From DATBLZ01 sp036555065 (GTDB lineage Bacteria; Pseudomonadota; Gammaproteobacteria; Steroidobacterales; Rariloculaceae), in contig DATBLZ010000005.1 of assembly GCA_036555065.1 (NCBI GenBank), forward strand, positions 1-15,772: a stretch of 15,772 nucleotides of DNA, given 5' to 3'. This document shows positions 7,353 through 13,813 of the stretch, piece after piece. Each line of letters begins with the position of its first letter. Position 1 is the stretch's first letter. The notes under the pieces are model-generated. The model had not been told where the DNA came from. It made no database searches and was given only the letters and a program-made list of their open reading frames with translations. The translations under genes were made by a program, and so were the position numbers.

Positions 7353-8237
7353 GTGAATATTGGTTTTGTCGGCCTTGGCGCCATGGGCCAAGTCATCGTC
7401 CCGCGCCTGCTCGCCGCGGGGCACCGCGTGACCGGCTGGAACCGCTCACGCGAGCGCGCGCAGGCTCTCGTGAAGCTCGGTATGCGCTCGGCCGAGAGCC
7501 CCGCCAAGGTCGCCGCAGCCTCGGAAGTGACGTTCTCGATCGTGACCGACGGCGCCGCCGTCAAGACCGTTGCCCTCGGTGAGAACGGCGTGCTCGCCGG
7601 GATGCGGCCCGGCAGCGTCTACGTCGACATGGGCACGATCGCCCCGGACGTTACGCGCGAGGTCGCGGCCGCGTTCGCGGCGCGCGGTTTCGCAATGCTC
7701 GATGCGCCGTTGTCGGGCAGCCCCGTGACGGTGGAGCAGGGCAACGCCTCGCTGATGATCGGCGGCGACAAGCTCGCATTCGAGCGCGTCGAGCCCGTGC
7801 TCCGCGCGATCGGACCCAAAGTGACCTACATCGGCGCAAGCGGCCAGGCCGCGACGATGAAGCTCGCGGTAAACCTGCTGCTCATGGTCGAGGTCATCGC
7901 CTTCGGCGAGGCCGTAGCGCTCGCCGAGAAAGGCGGAGTCGCGCGCGAGATTGCGCTCGATGCCGTGCTCAAGAGCGTCACGGCGGCGCCCGTGCTCGGT
8001 TACCGCGGCCCGTTCATCCTCGAAGGCAAGATGCCGAAGATGCCGCTGGCCGACGTCACTTTGCAGCAGAAAGACATGCTGCTCGTGCTCGAGATGGCGC
8101 GTAAATTCGGCAGCCCCGTGCCGCTCGCCGCTGCCGCGAACGAGATGATGAATGCGTGCCGGGGCTTGGGGCTCGACCGCAACGATTTCGTCGTCGCGCA
8201 CGAGGTTTATCGCCGCCTCGGCGGGCAGTCGCGCTGA
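7353..8237 (+). CDS. Beta-hydroxyacid dehydrogenase, GLYR/HIBADH family (probable semialdehyde or glyoxylate reductase)
   Basis: A 294-residue cytosolic NAD(P)-dependent oxidoreductase that interconverts a small beta-hydroxyacid and its semialdehyde. The Rossmann loop GFVGLGAMG is at 4-12. Asn30-Arg31-Ser32 after the second strand suggests NADP(H), as in GLYR enzymes. The substrate loop DAPLSGSP is at 117-124 (usual form DAPVSGG). The catalytic Lys170 lies in GQAATMKLAVN (164-174), with Asn174 following. The C-terminal half (QQKDMLLVLEM, PLAAAANEMM, GLGLDRNDF) resembles glyoxylate/succinic-semialdehyde reductases more than GarR, but 3-hydroxyisobutyrate or tartronate semialdehyde are also possible. 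GTG start 7353 is fixed by the conserved N-terminus; GAGG sites lie 3 and 12 nt upstream. It is the first gene of a five-gene unit with the GlcG-like and TRAP genes. Confidence 0.88.
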   Translation: MNIGFVGLGAMGQVIVPRLLAAGHRVTGWNRSRERAQALVKLGMRSAESPAKVAAASEVTFSIVTDGAAVKTVALGENGVLAGMRPGSVYVDMGTIAPDVTREVAAAFAARGFAMLDAPLSGSPVTVEQGNASLMIGGDKLAFERVEPVLRAIGPKVTYIGASGQAATMKLAVNLLLMVEVIAFGEAVALAEKGGVAREIALDAVLKSVTAAPVLGYRGPFILEGKMPKMPLADVTLQQKDMLLVLEMARKFGSPVPLAAAANEMMNACRGLGLDRNDFVVAHEVYRRLGGQSR

Positions 8238-8239
8238 GT

Positions 8240-8268
8240 GGTGTGGGAGCGGCTTTAGCCGCGATGGG
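8240..8268 (+). repeat. REP-type palindromic element
   Basis: The stretch has a GTGTGGGAGC head followed by a hairpin, GCGGC (8249-8253) pairing with GCCGC (8258-8262) around TTTA, then GATGGG. It closely matches the short extragenic palindromes (GTGGGAGCGGCTTCAGCCGCGA type) scattered in Pseudomonas and Xanthomonadales genomes. It fills most of the 40-bp gap between the dehydrogenase and GlcG-like genes and could affect mRNA stability within the operon. Confidence 0.6.
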
Positions 8269-8277
8269 TAGATCCAT

Positions 8278-8733
8278 ATGAGCACAACGACGTCACCGTC
8301 GCGACCGACCCCTGGACCCAAACTGCCCACCTACGGCCGCTCGATCACGCTGGCCGAGGCGAAGAAGGCGGCTGCGGCCGCGCTCGTTCCCGCGCAGGCG
8401 AACGGCTGGACCGTCGTCGTCGCAATCGTCGACCCGGGCGGACACCTCGTGTATTTGGAAAAGCTCGACGATACCCAAGTGGGCAGCGTACAGGTCGCCG
8501 AGCAGAAGGCACGTTCGGCCGCGATTTTCAAACGACCGACGAAGATGCTCCAGGACGTCCTCGCGCGCGGCGGCGAAGGCCTGCGCGTGCTGCGGCTCGC
8601 GGGCGCGATTCCGGTCGAGGGCGGCGTGCCGCTCATCGTCGGCGGCGCGCTCGTCGGCGCGCTCGGCGTATCGGGGGGCTCGAGCGCCGAGGATGACGCG
8701 TGCGCCGTCGCGGGCGCAGCAGCGTTATCCTAG
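8278..8733 (+). CDS. GlcG/HbpS-family protein (DUF336)
   Basis: A 151-residue protein matching the GlcG/HbpS family from about residue 22 on: SITLAEAKKAAAAALVPAQANGWTVVVAIVDPGGHLVYLEK with the VDPGGHLV motif at 51-58, AEQKARSAAIFKRPT at 74-88, and the glycine-rich C-terminal block PVEGGVPLIVGGALVGALGVSGG (112-134) ending in a conserved acidic SAEDD (136-140). Family members include GlcG of the E. coli glycolate operon (function unclear) and heme-binding HbpS. There is no signal peptide, so it is probably cytosolic. The first 20 residues are Ser/Thr/Pro-rich and not part of the fold. It sits between the reductase and the TRAP solute-binding protein, suggesting an auxiliary role in the same hydroxyacid pathway. 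Exact function unknown. Confidence 0.85.
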   Translation: MSTTTSPSRPTPGPKLPTYGRSITLAEAKKAAAAALVPAQANGWTVVVAIVDPGGHLVYLEKLDDTQVGSVQVAEQKARSAAIFKRPTKMLQDVLARGGEGLRVLRLAGAIPVEGGVPLIVGGALVGALGVSGGSSAEDDACAVAGAAALS

Positions 8734-8742
8734 GGGTCCGGG

Positions 8743-9765
8743 ATGTGTGGGAGGGCTCGCGCCGTCATGAAGGCCTCGTTCGGGGCTATCGCAACGCTCT
8801 CGGTCATAGCGGCTCTATCGCCGGCCGTGGCGCTCGGCGAGGCCATCGTCATCAAGTTCCCGCACGATCTTGCGCCGAATACACCGAAAGGCCTCGGTGC
8901 GGACCATTTCAAGAGAATTGTCGAGGAGCGCTTGCCCGGGCGCGTGATCGTCGAGGTCTATCCGTCCGCGAGCCTCATGGACGACCAGACCTCGCTCGAA
9001 GCGCTTGCGTTCGGCGAGATTCAGATGATCGCGATCTCCGTGTCGAAGCTCGAAGGTCTGACGAAACGTTTTCGAGTATTCGATCTGCCGTTCTTGTTCG
9101 CCGATATGTCGCAAGTGGAAGCGTTTCAGCAGAGCCCCGTCGGCCAAAGGCTCCTGATGGAGCTGGAGGGGCGGGGGATCCTCGGCCTCGCGTATTGGCA
9201 CAACGGCATGAAGCATCTGACGGCACGCACGCCGTTGCGCGTGCCGGCGGATGCCAAAGGGCTCAAGTTCCGCATTCAAGACTCCGACGTGCTGCTCGAG
9301 CAGTTTCGTGCCGTCGGCGGCAATCCGCAGAAGATGCCTTACGGCGAGGTCTATCAGGCTTTGCAAATGGGCGCGATCGACGCGCAGGAAAACACTTGGT
9401 CGAACATCTATGCGAGCAAGTTCTATGAAGTGCAGCCCTACATCACCGAGACCGGCCACGGCTACATCGGCTACCTCGTCGCCGTGAATCCCGAGTTCTG
9501 GCATGGGCTTCCCGCCGACGTGCGGCCCGTGCTCGACGCCGCGCTCGCCGAAACGACGGAGTACGTGAATTCGATCGCGCGCAGGGTCAACGACGAAGCA
9601 CGGAGCCAAGTGCTCGCTGCGGGACGCAATACGTTGATCGAGCTCACGCCCGAGGAGCGCCTACAATGGCGCGCCGCAATGCGCCCCGTCTGGAGCCGCT
9701 TCGCAAACGACATCGGCGCGGAGCTGCTCACGGCCGCCGGTGCCGAGGGCTCGCCGAGCCAATGA
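8743..9765 (+). CDS. dctP: TRAP transporter solute-binding protein, DctP family
   Basis: The periplasmic substrate-binding subunit of a TRAP transporter, 340 residues. A signal peptide ends near residue 34 (IAALSPAVALGEA). The mature protein begins IVIKFPHDLAPNTPKGLGADHFK, as DctP proteins do. DYP-type hallmarks are VPADAKGLKFRIQ (168-179), with the conserved Arg177 that clamps the ligand carboxylate, and MPYGEVYQALQMGAIDAQENTW (198-219). The ligand should therefore be a carboxylate, but its identity is not readable. ATG 8743 has AGGGG 6 nt upstream; ATG 8767 (MKASF) would give a shorter, more typical signal peptide with GGGAGGG 11 nt upstream, and the intervening bases resemble a REP head, so the shorter form is possible. 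The gene starts 9 nt after the GlcG-like stop. Confidence 0.93.
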   Translation: MCGRARAVMKASFGAIATLSVIAALSPAVALGEAIVIKFPHDLAPNTPKGLGADHFKRIVEERLPGRVIVEVYPSASLMDDQTSLEALAFGEIQMIAISVSKLEGLTKRFRVFDLPFLFADMSQVEAFQQSPVGQRLLMELEGRGILGLAYWHNGMKHLTARTPLRVPADAKGLKFRIQDSDVLLEQFRAVGGNPQKMPYGEVYQALQMGAIDAQENTWSNIYASKFYEVQPYITETGHGYIGYLVAVNPEFWHGLPADVRPVLDAALAETTEYVNSIARRVNDEARSQVLAAGRNTLIELTPEERLQWRAAMRPVWSRFANDIGAELLTAAGAEGSPSQ

Positions 9766-9778
9766 CGGCCGCGCCGCG

Positions 9779-10297
9779 ATGACGCTGCGCGCGCTCGACC
9801 GCGCCGAGGAGCTCTTGACGGCGACGCTGCTCGCGGCGATGACGCTGCTCACGTTCATTCAGGTCGTACTGCGCGACTTGTTCGAGTCCGGACTCGTCTG
9901 GGGGCTCGAGGCCACGGTCTACATGTTCGGCTGGCTCGTGCTGCTCGGCATCTCCGGCGTCGTGCGCACGGACGGCCACATCGCAGTGGACATTCTCACC
10001 AAACACTTGGGCCCTTCCGCCCGAAAGGCGGCAGCCTTGCTCGCGACGGGCTTGTGCCTCCTTTACACCGGTTTGATGCTCGCGGCGAGCTGGACCCTGG
10101 TCGCGCGACTCCAAGCGTTCGGCAGCTTGGCGCACGACTTGCCGCTGCCGCGCTGGGTATTGCTATTGTCCTTGCCGATCGGCTTTGCGCTCTTGGGCTT
10201 GCGCTTGATCCAAGCGACGGTCGGCATCGTGCGCGGCACGCGCCCGGTGAGCGGGCATGGCCACACGCCGACCGGGCTCGACACGGAGCGCCAATGA
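9779..10297 (+). CDS. dctQ: TRAP transporter small membrane subunit DctQ
   Basis: A 172-residue inner-membrane protein with four hydrophobic segments (about 12-32, 44-62, 83-105 and 127-148), the expected topology of the DctQ subunit that pairs with DctM. LRDLFESGLVWGLEATVYMFGWLVLLG (31-57) and VRTDGHIAVDIL (62-73) match the family's conserved loop-helix region. The C-terminal tail, SGHGHTPTGLDTERQ, is hydrophilic. The start is placed at ATG 9779, 13 nt after dctP; an in-frame ATG at 9740 lies inside dctP and would add a charged leader. No strong ribosome site is present, so translation may be coupled to dctP. The stop overlaps the dctM start (ATGA). Confidence 0.9.
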   Translation: MTLRALDRAEELLTATLLAAMTLLTFIQVVLRDLFESGLVWGLEATVYMFGWLVLLGISGVVRTDGHIAVDILTKHLGPSARKAAALLATGLCLLYTGLMLAASWTLVARLQAFGSLAHDLPLPRWVLLLSLPIGFALLGLRLIQATVGIVRGTRPVSGHGHTPTGLDTERQ

Positions 10298-11577
10298 CGC
10301 CGGTCTTTCTGATCGGCGCGCTGCTCGTCTTTCTCGCGCTGCGGATGCCCGTCGCGATCGCCCTCGGCCTCTCGAGCGTTCTGACTCTTTGGCTCTTCGG
10401 CGAGCAAACATTGTTGTCTCTCGCGCAGACTTTTTTCCGGGCGATGGAGGTCTACCCGCTGCTTGCCGTGCCGTTTTTCATCATGGCGGCGACCTTTCTC
10501 ACGAGCGGCGGCGTTGCGCGACGGCTCAGCGATTTCGCGATCGCACTCACGGGTCGATTGCGCGGCGGTCTCGCGATGGCCTCGGTGCTCGCGTGCGCGC
10601 TCTTCGCGGCCGTCTCGGGGTCGTCGCCGGCGACCGTCGTCGCGATCGGCTCGATCACGATCGCGGGCATGGTCGGCGCCGGCTATCGGCGCGAGTACGC
10701 GGCCGGCGTCGTAACGAGCGCCGGGACGCTCGCGATCCTGATCCCGCCGTCGATCGTCATAGTCGTGTACGGCGCGATCACGGAAACCTCGGTCCGGTCG
10801 CTGTTCATGGCGGGCATCGTGCCGGGCTTGGTCTTGACTGCATTGATGATGGCCGCGATTCCGGTCTTCGCGGGACGCGATGGGCTGCCGGCGCAAACCT
10901 TGGCGGTGAGCTGGCGCGAGATCGTGCGCGCAGGGCAGAGCGCTTTCTGGGGATTGCTGCTGATCGTCATTGTGCTCGGCGGCATCTACGGCGGAGTCTT
11001 CACGCCGACGGAAGCCGCAGCCGTATCCGCCGTGTACGCCGTCGTCGTCGCCGTATTCGTCTATCGCGACATCGGCGTACGGCAGATCCCCGAAGTGCTC
11101 GTCCGCAGCGTGCGCGTCACTACGATGTTGATGTTCATCGTCGCGAATGCCTATCTCTTCGCATTCGTGCTGACGACCGAGCAGATCCCCCAAGGAATCT
11201 CGGCGAGCGTTCTCGCGCTCGACCTCGCGCCGTGGGAGTTCTTAATGCTCTTGAACCTCATCCTGCTCGTCGCGGGCACGCTCATGGACCCGACGTCCGT
11301 GGTCCTGATCCTTGCGCCGATTGTTTTTCCGATCGCAACTGAGCTCGGCATCGATCCCGTGCATCTCGGGATCATATTCGTCGTCAACCTCGAGATCGGG
11401 CTCGTGACGCCGCCCGTCGGCCTCAACCTCTTCGTCGCAAGCGCCGTGTCAGGCCTGCCCGTGACGTCCGTGATTCGGGCGAGCGTTCCGTGGCTCGTGC
11501 TGCTGCTCGGGTTCCTCGTGCTCGTGACCTACATTCCGTGGATATCCCTCGCATTGCCGGGGCTCATGCTCTCGTAG
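10294..11577 (+). CDS. dctM: TRAP transporter large permease DctM
   Basis: A 427-residue integral inner-membrane permease that uses the sodium or proton gradient to move the DctP-bound carboxylate into the cell. It is hydrophobic throughout. Hallmarks: YPLLAVPFFIMAATFLTSGG near residue 50, FAAVSGSSPATVVAIGSI around 105-120, IPPSIVIVVYG, GVFTPTEAAAVSAVYA, LMDPTSVVLILAPIVFP, and VTPPVGLNLFVASAVSG near the C-terminus. ATG 10294 overlaps the dctQ stop by 4 nt and has GGAG at 10285-10288, 5 nt upstream. A longer upstream frame is only the dctQ shadow. It is the last gene of the operon; its 3' end overlaps the convergent methyltransferase gene by 14 bp. Confidence 0.96.
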   Translation: MTPVFLIGALLVFLALRMPVAIALGLSSVLTLWLFGEQTLLSLAQTFFRAMEVYPLLAVPFFIMAATFLTSGGVARRLSDFAIALTGRLRGGLAMASVLACALFAAVSGSSPATVVAIGSITIAGMVGAGYRREYAAGVVTSAGTLAILIPPSIVIVVYGAITETSVRSLFMAGIVPGLVLTALMMAAIPVFAGRDGLPAQTLAVSWREIVRAGQSAFWGLLLIVIVLGGIYGGVFTPTEAAAVSAVYAVVVAVFVYRDIGVRQIPEVLVRSVRVTTMLMFIVANAYLFAFVLTTEQIPQGISASVLALDLAPWEFLMLLNLILLVAGTLMDPTSVVLILAPIVFPIATELGIDPVHLGIIFVVNLEIGLVTPPVGLNLFVASAVSGLPVTSVIRASVPWLVLLLGFLVLVTYIPWISLALPGLMLS

Positions 11578-12211
11578 AAAGCTCCATCGCGTCGCCGATC
11601 GGCACCTTGACCGACACGTAACCGTTCGCTGGGTCGCGGACGTAACTCAAGTACGTCGCGAGCGCGTCGGGAAAGAGATCGATGTCGTCGCCGATCACGA
11701 GCGCGCCCGGCTTGAGCGAGGGCTCGAGTAACTTGAGCACCGGCACGTAGAGGTCTTTCGCGCCGTCGAGAAAGAGAAGCGCTACGTCGCGTCCGAGTCC
11801 CCGCAGCGTTTGCAGCGCGTCACCGACGCGCAGATCCACGTGGCTCGAGAGCCCGGCCGCGTCTATGTATTCCCGCGCGCGCTCGGCTTTGCTCGCCAGC
11901 AGCTCGGTCGTGATGAGGGCGCCTCCGCCGCGGTCGCGCAGAGCCGCCGCCATGTAGATCGTCGAAATCCCGAACGACGTCCCGAACTCGACGACGGTGC
12001 CGGGCTGCGCGCCGCGCACGAGCGCGTAGAGGAAGCGCCCGGCGTCGGGTGACACGGGGATGAACGCCTCCCCGAGCACGGCTGCGCGCTCAGCCAAGCT
12101 CTTACCCTTAGCGCGCGCCAAAAGCGGCGGGTCGACGCGATCCGCGGCCGCGTGCATCTCGTCGAGCACGCGGCGCACACGGGAGTCATCGAGAGTCGAG
12201 TGCATGGCCAT
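11564..12211 (-). CDS. SAM-dependent O-methyltransferase (class I)
   Basis: A 215-residue cytosolic methyltransferase. SAM-binding motif I, VEFGTSFGIST, is at 74-84; acidic Glu103 ends strand 2 (ALITTEL); GDALQTL with Asp131 follows, then LLFLDGAKD (146-153, Asp149), and GDDIDLF (174-180) with the Asp pair 175-176 where caffeoyl-CoA/catechol-type O-methyltransferases bind metal. The fold and length fit the O-methyltransferase 3 / methyltransferase-24 families, but the acceptor is unknown. Start 12211 (MAMHST) and 12205 (MHST) are both possible, and neither has a clear ribosome site. It diverges from the CoA-transferase gene across 27 bp and may share its regulation. Confidence 0.82.
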   Translation of the reverse strand: MAMHSTLDDSRVRRVLDEMHAAADRVDPPLLARAKGKSLAERAAVLGEAFIPVSPDAGRFLYALVRGAQPGTVVEFGTSFGISTIYMAAALRDRGGGALITTELLASKAERAREYIDAAGLSSHVDLRVGDALQTLRGLGRDVALLFLDGAKDLYVPVLKLLEPSLKPGALVIGDDIDLFPDALATYLSYVRDPANGYVSVKVPIGDAMELSTRA

Positions 12212-12221
12212 GCGCGGTTCA

Positions 12222-12233
12222 GATTGTACAATC
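12222..12233. promoter_or_regulatory. Perfect 12-bp palindrome between divergent start codons
   Basis: GATTGTACAATC is a perfect dyad in the middle of the 27-bp gap between the methyltransferase and CoA-transferase starts. On both strands it contains TACAAT, one base from the -10 consensus. On the plus strand that TACAAT ends 6 nt before ATG 12239, which would give a leaderless mRNA. TTGTACAA also resembles operators of GntR-family regulators. It may be a shared promoter, an operator, or both. Confidence 0.45.
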
Positions 12234-12238
12234 CCCGC

Positions 12239-13354
12239 ATGAAGCTCGAGGGGCTGCGCGTCGTCGATCTTTCGATCTTTTTGCCCGGGCCGTACTTGAC
12301 GCTCGCGCTCGCCGATCACGGCGCGGAAGTCATCAAGATCGAGTCCCCCGACGGCGATCCCGGCCGCAAAATCGGTGCCCCGGACGGTCCCACGACGGCG
12401 TTCTTTCGCTGTTTCAACCGCGGCAAGAAAAGCGTGGTTCTGAACCTCAAGGAGCCTCGCAGTCGCGAGCGCTTGCTCGAGCTCGCTGGCACCGCCGACG
12501 TCTTCGTCGAGTCATTTCGCCCCGGCGTCGTCGAGCGCCTGGGCGTCGGCTACGCCGACGTCGCGCGCCGCAATCCGCGCATCGTGTACTGCTCGATCAA
12601 CGGGTTCGGTGCGCAGAGCCCGTATCGCGACCGGCCCGCGCACGATCTCTCGATCGAAGCGCTAACTGGGGTGTTGGGCACGACACTCGGCGATGACGGC
12701 CGACCCGCCATACCGGGCATTCCGTTCGCGGACATCGCAGCGGCACTCCAAGGCTTGAGCGGGATTCTCATGGCATTGCTCAAGCGGCAGTCGACCGGCA
12801 AAGGCGACCATCTCGAGATCGCAATGCACGACGCACTGATCGCCGCAATGCCGAACATCGTCGGGCCCGTATTCGCCGAGAACCGCCAACCCGATCCGAA
12901 AAGTGAGCGGACGACGGGCGGCTCGGCGTTTTATCGGCTCTACGACACGCGCGACGGCAAGCAGGTAGCGCTCACCGGCCAAGAGACGAAATTCGTCGAG
13001 CGGCTCCTCGGTGCGCTAGGTCGCCCGGATCTCGCGCCGCTCTGCGCGCGCGGACCGGGCCCTCACCAGCAGCCGGTCGTGGACTGCCTACAAGCGTTTT
13101 TCGCGACGAAATCTCGATCCGAGGCGCTCGCGTGGCTCGCCGCCCTCGACGTCTGCTTCGCGCCCGTCAATACGCTCGTCGAGGCGCTTGCCGATCCGAA
13201 TGTGATTGCGCGCGGCCTTGTGGTCACCGATGAGCGCGGGCGTAAGCACCTGGCGCCGCCGATCCGTTTCACCGCCGACCCCGCGCGGCCCGTCTTACGG
13301 GAGCCGTTGCTCGGCGAGCACACCGCGAGCGTGCTCGCGGAGCTCGATGCTTAG
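12239..13354 (+). CDS. CaiB/BaiF (class III) CoA-transferase
   Basis: A 371-residue cytosolic family III CoA-transferase or racemase that would move CoA between carboxylic acids or epimerise an acyl-CoA. The N-terminus is typical: LEGLRVVDLSIFLPGPYLT (3-21), with LADHGAEVIKIESPDGD (24-40). NRGKKSVVLNLK (60-71) and VFVESFRPGVVERLG (88-102) are CoA-site signatures. The catalytic Asp is expected at Asp136 in RPAHDLSIEALTG. The C-terminal segment, CFAPVNTLVEALADPNVIARG, is also canonical. Slightly shorter than the roughly 400-residue norm but apparently complete. The start at 12239 is set by homology to the family; no Shine-Dalgarno site is seen. It overlaps the stop of the convergent DUF6152-like gene by 4 bp (TTAG). 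Confidence 0.92.
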   Translation: MKLEGLRVVDLSIFLPGPYLTLALADHGAEVIKIESPDGDPGRKIGAPDGPTTAFFRCFNRGKKSVVLNLKEPRSRERLLELAGTADVFVESFRPGVVERLGVGYADVARRNPRIVYCSINGFGAQSPYRDRPAHDLSIEALTGVLGTTLGDDGRPAIPGIPFADIAAALQGLSGILMALLKRQSTGKGDHLEIAMHDALIAAMPNIVGPVFAENRQPDPKSERTTGGSAFYRLYDTRDGKQVALTGQETKFVERLLGALGRPDLAPLCARGPGPHQQPVVDCLQAFFATKSRSEALAWLAALDVCFAPVNTLVEALADPNVIARGLVVTDERGRKHLAPPIRFTADPARPVLREPLLGEHTASVLAELDA

Positions 13355-13713
13355 AACTTCTGGCCGCTCGCGGTGGTAACGGAGGTTACGTACCCGCCGT
13401 CGCTGCCGTCGCGCAGCGGCGCGATCCCGATGGTCACCCGGTCGCCGACTTTGACCATGTCGGCGCGCCAGCCGGAGCGATAGTAGTTGTTGCGGCTGTG
13501 CCCCTCGAACTCGATATCGCGCGTGCCTCTCTCATCCGTGACCTCGAGAATAATCCTCGTGTGCGGGTTAGCGACTGCGAATTCCTTGACGATTCCCGTG
13601 ACGGTGCGGTCCCTAATCGAGAAATCGAACTGCGCGGCGGAGTGGTGCGCGAGTGCACTGGACGTCGTGAAACCCAGACCGAGAACAGCGGCTGTGACGA
13701 TGAGGTTTCTCAT
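13351..13713 (-). CDS. Small exported DUF6152-like protein with mature His-His N-terminus
   Basis: A 120-residue protein with a signal peptide (MRNLIVTAAVLGLGFTTSSALA) and a signal peptidase I site ALA|HHS after residue 22, so the mature protein should be periplasmic and start His23-His24-Ser. Downstream features fit the DUF6152 pattern: TGIVKEFAVANPHTRIILEV (39-58, with NPH at 49-51), NYYRSGWRADMVKVGDRVTI (76-95) and APLRDGSDGGYV (98-109). The fold is probably a small beta-barrel or sandwich. Function is unknown. Start 13713 has GGGAAG 4 nt upstream; an ATG at 13728 would add five residues. It is divergent from, and 100 bp away from, a two-gene unit encoding another protein of the same type, suggesting a shared role. 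Confidence 0.75.
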   Translation of the reverse strand: MRNLIVTAAVLGLGFTTSSALAHHSAAQFDFSIRDRTVTGIVKEFAVANPHTRIILEVTDERGTRDIEFEGHSRNNYYRSGWRADMVKVGDRVTIGIAPLRDGSDGGYVTSVTTASGQKF

Positions 13714-13747
13714 TGGCTTCCCAACCATGCGAACTATTCGATCAGTG

Positions 13748-13763
13748 TCTACAATGTTATAGA
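13748..13763. promoter_or_regulatory. Dyad with back-to-back -10-like boxes
   Basis: TCTACAATGTTATAGA is an imperfect 16-bp dyad in the 100-bp divergent gap of the secreted-protein cassette. The plus strand offers TACAAT (13750-13755), the minus strand TATAAC (13761-13756). On the minus strand a TTGAGA lies upstream at 13781-13776, but only 14 bp away, shorter than usual. A bidirectional promoter is plausible and unproven. Confidence 0.35.
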
Positions 13764-13813
13764 AACGGCGACGCGTCTCAAAGGTCCATGTGCGTCCAGT
13801 GGAGCGGTAAGCG

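Noticed and set aside
7143..7424. A longer start for the pyruvate-kinase-like protein that would add a hydrophobic, membrane-like segment
   Set aside because: It would overlap the conserved start of the divergent dehydrogenase by 72 bp, and MMAEN at 7142 has a usable ribosome site. The hydrophobic stretch is probably a by-product of translating a non-coding gap.
7446..8330. A 294-codon open frame on the minus strand opposite the dehydrogenase gene
   Set aside because: His/Arg/Asp-rich mirror of a high-GC gene with no recognisable domain; the plus strand has all dehydrogenase motifs.
8815..9609. A 264-codon minus-strand frame opposite dctP
   Set aside because: No domain, composition of a shadow frame, and the plus strand encodes an obvious solute-binding protein.
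10063..11193. A 376-codon minus-strand frame opposite dctQ and dctM
   Set aside because: Low-complexity Arg/Asp/His-rich translation typical of antisense of hydrophobic membrane genes.
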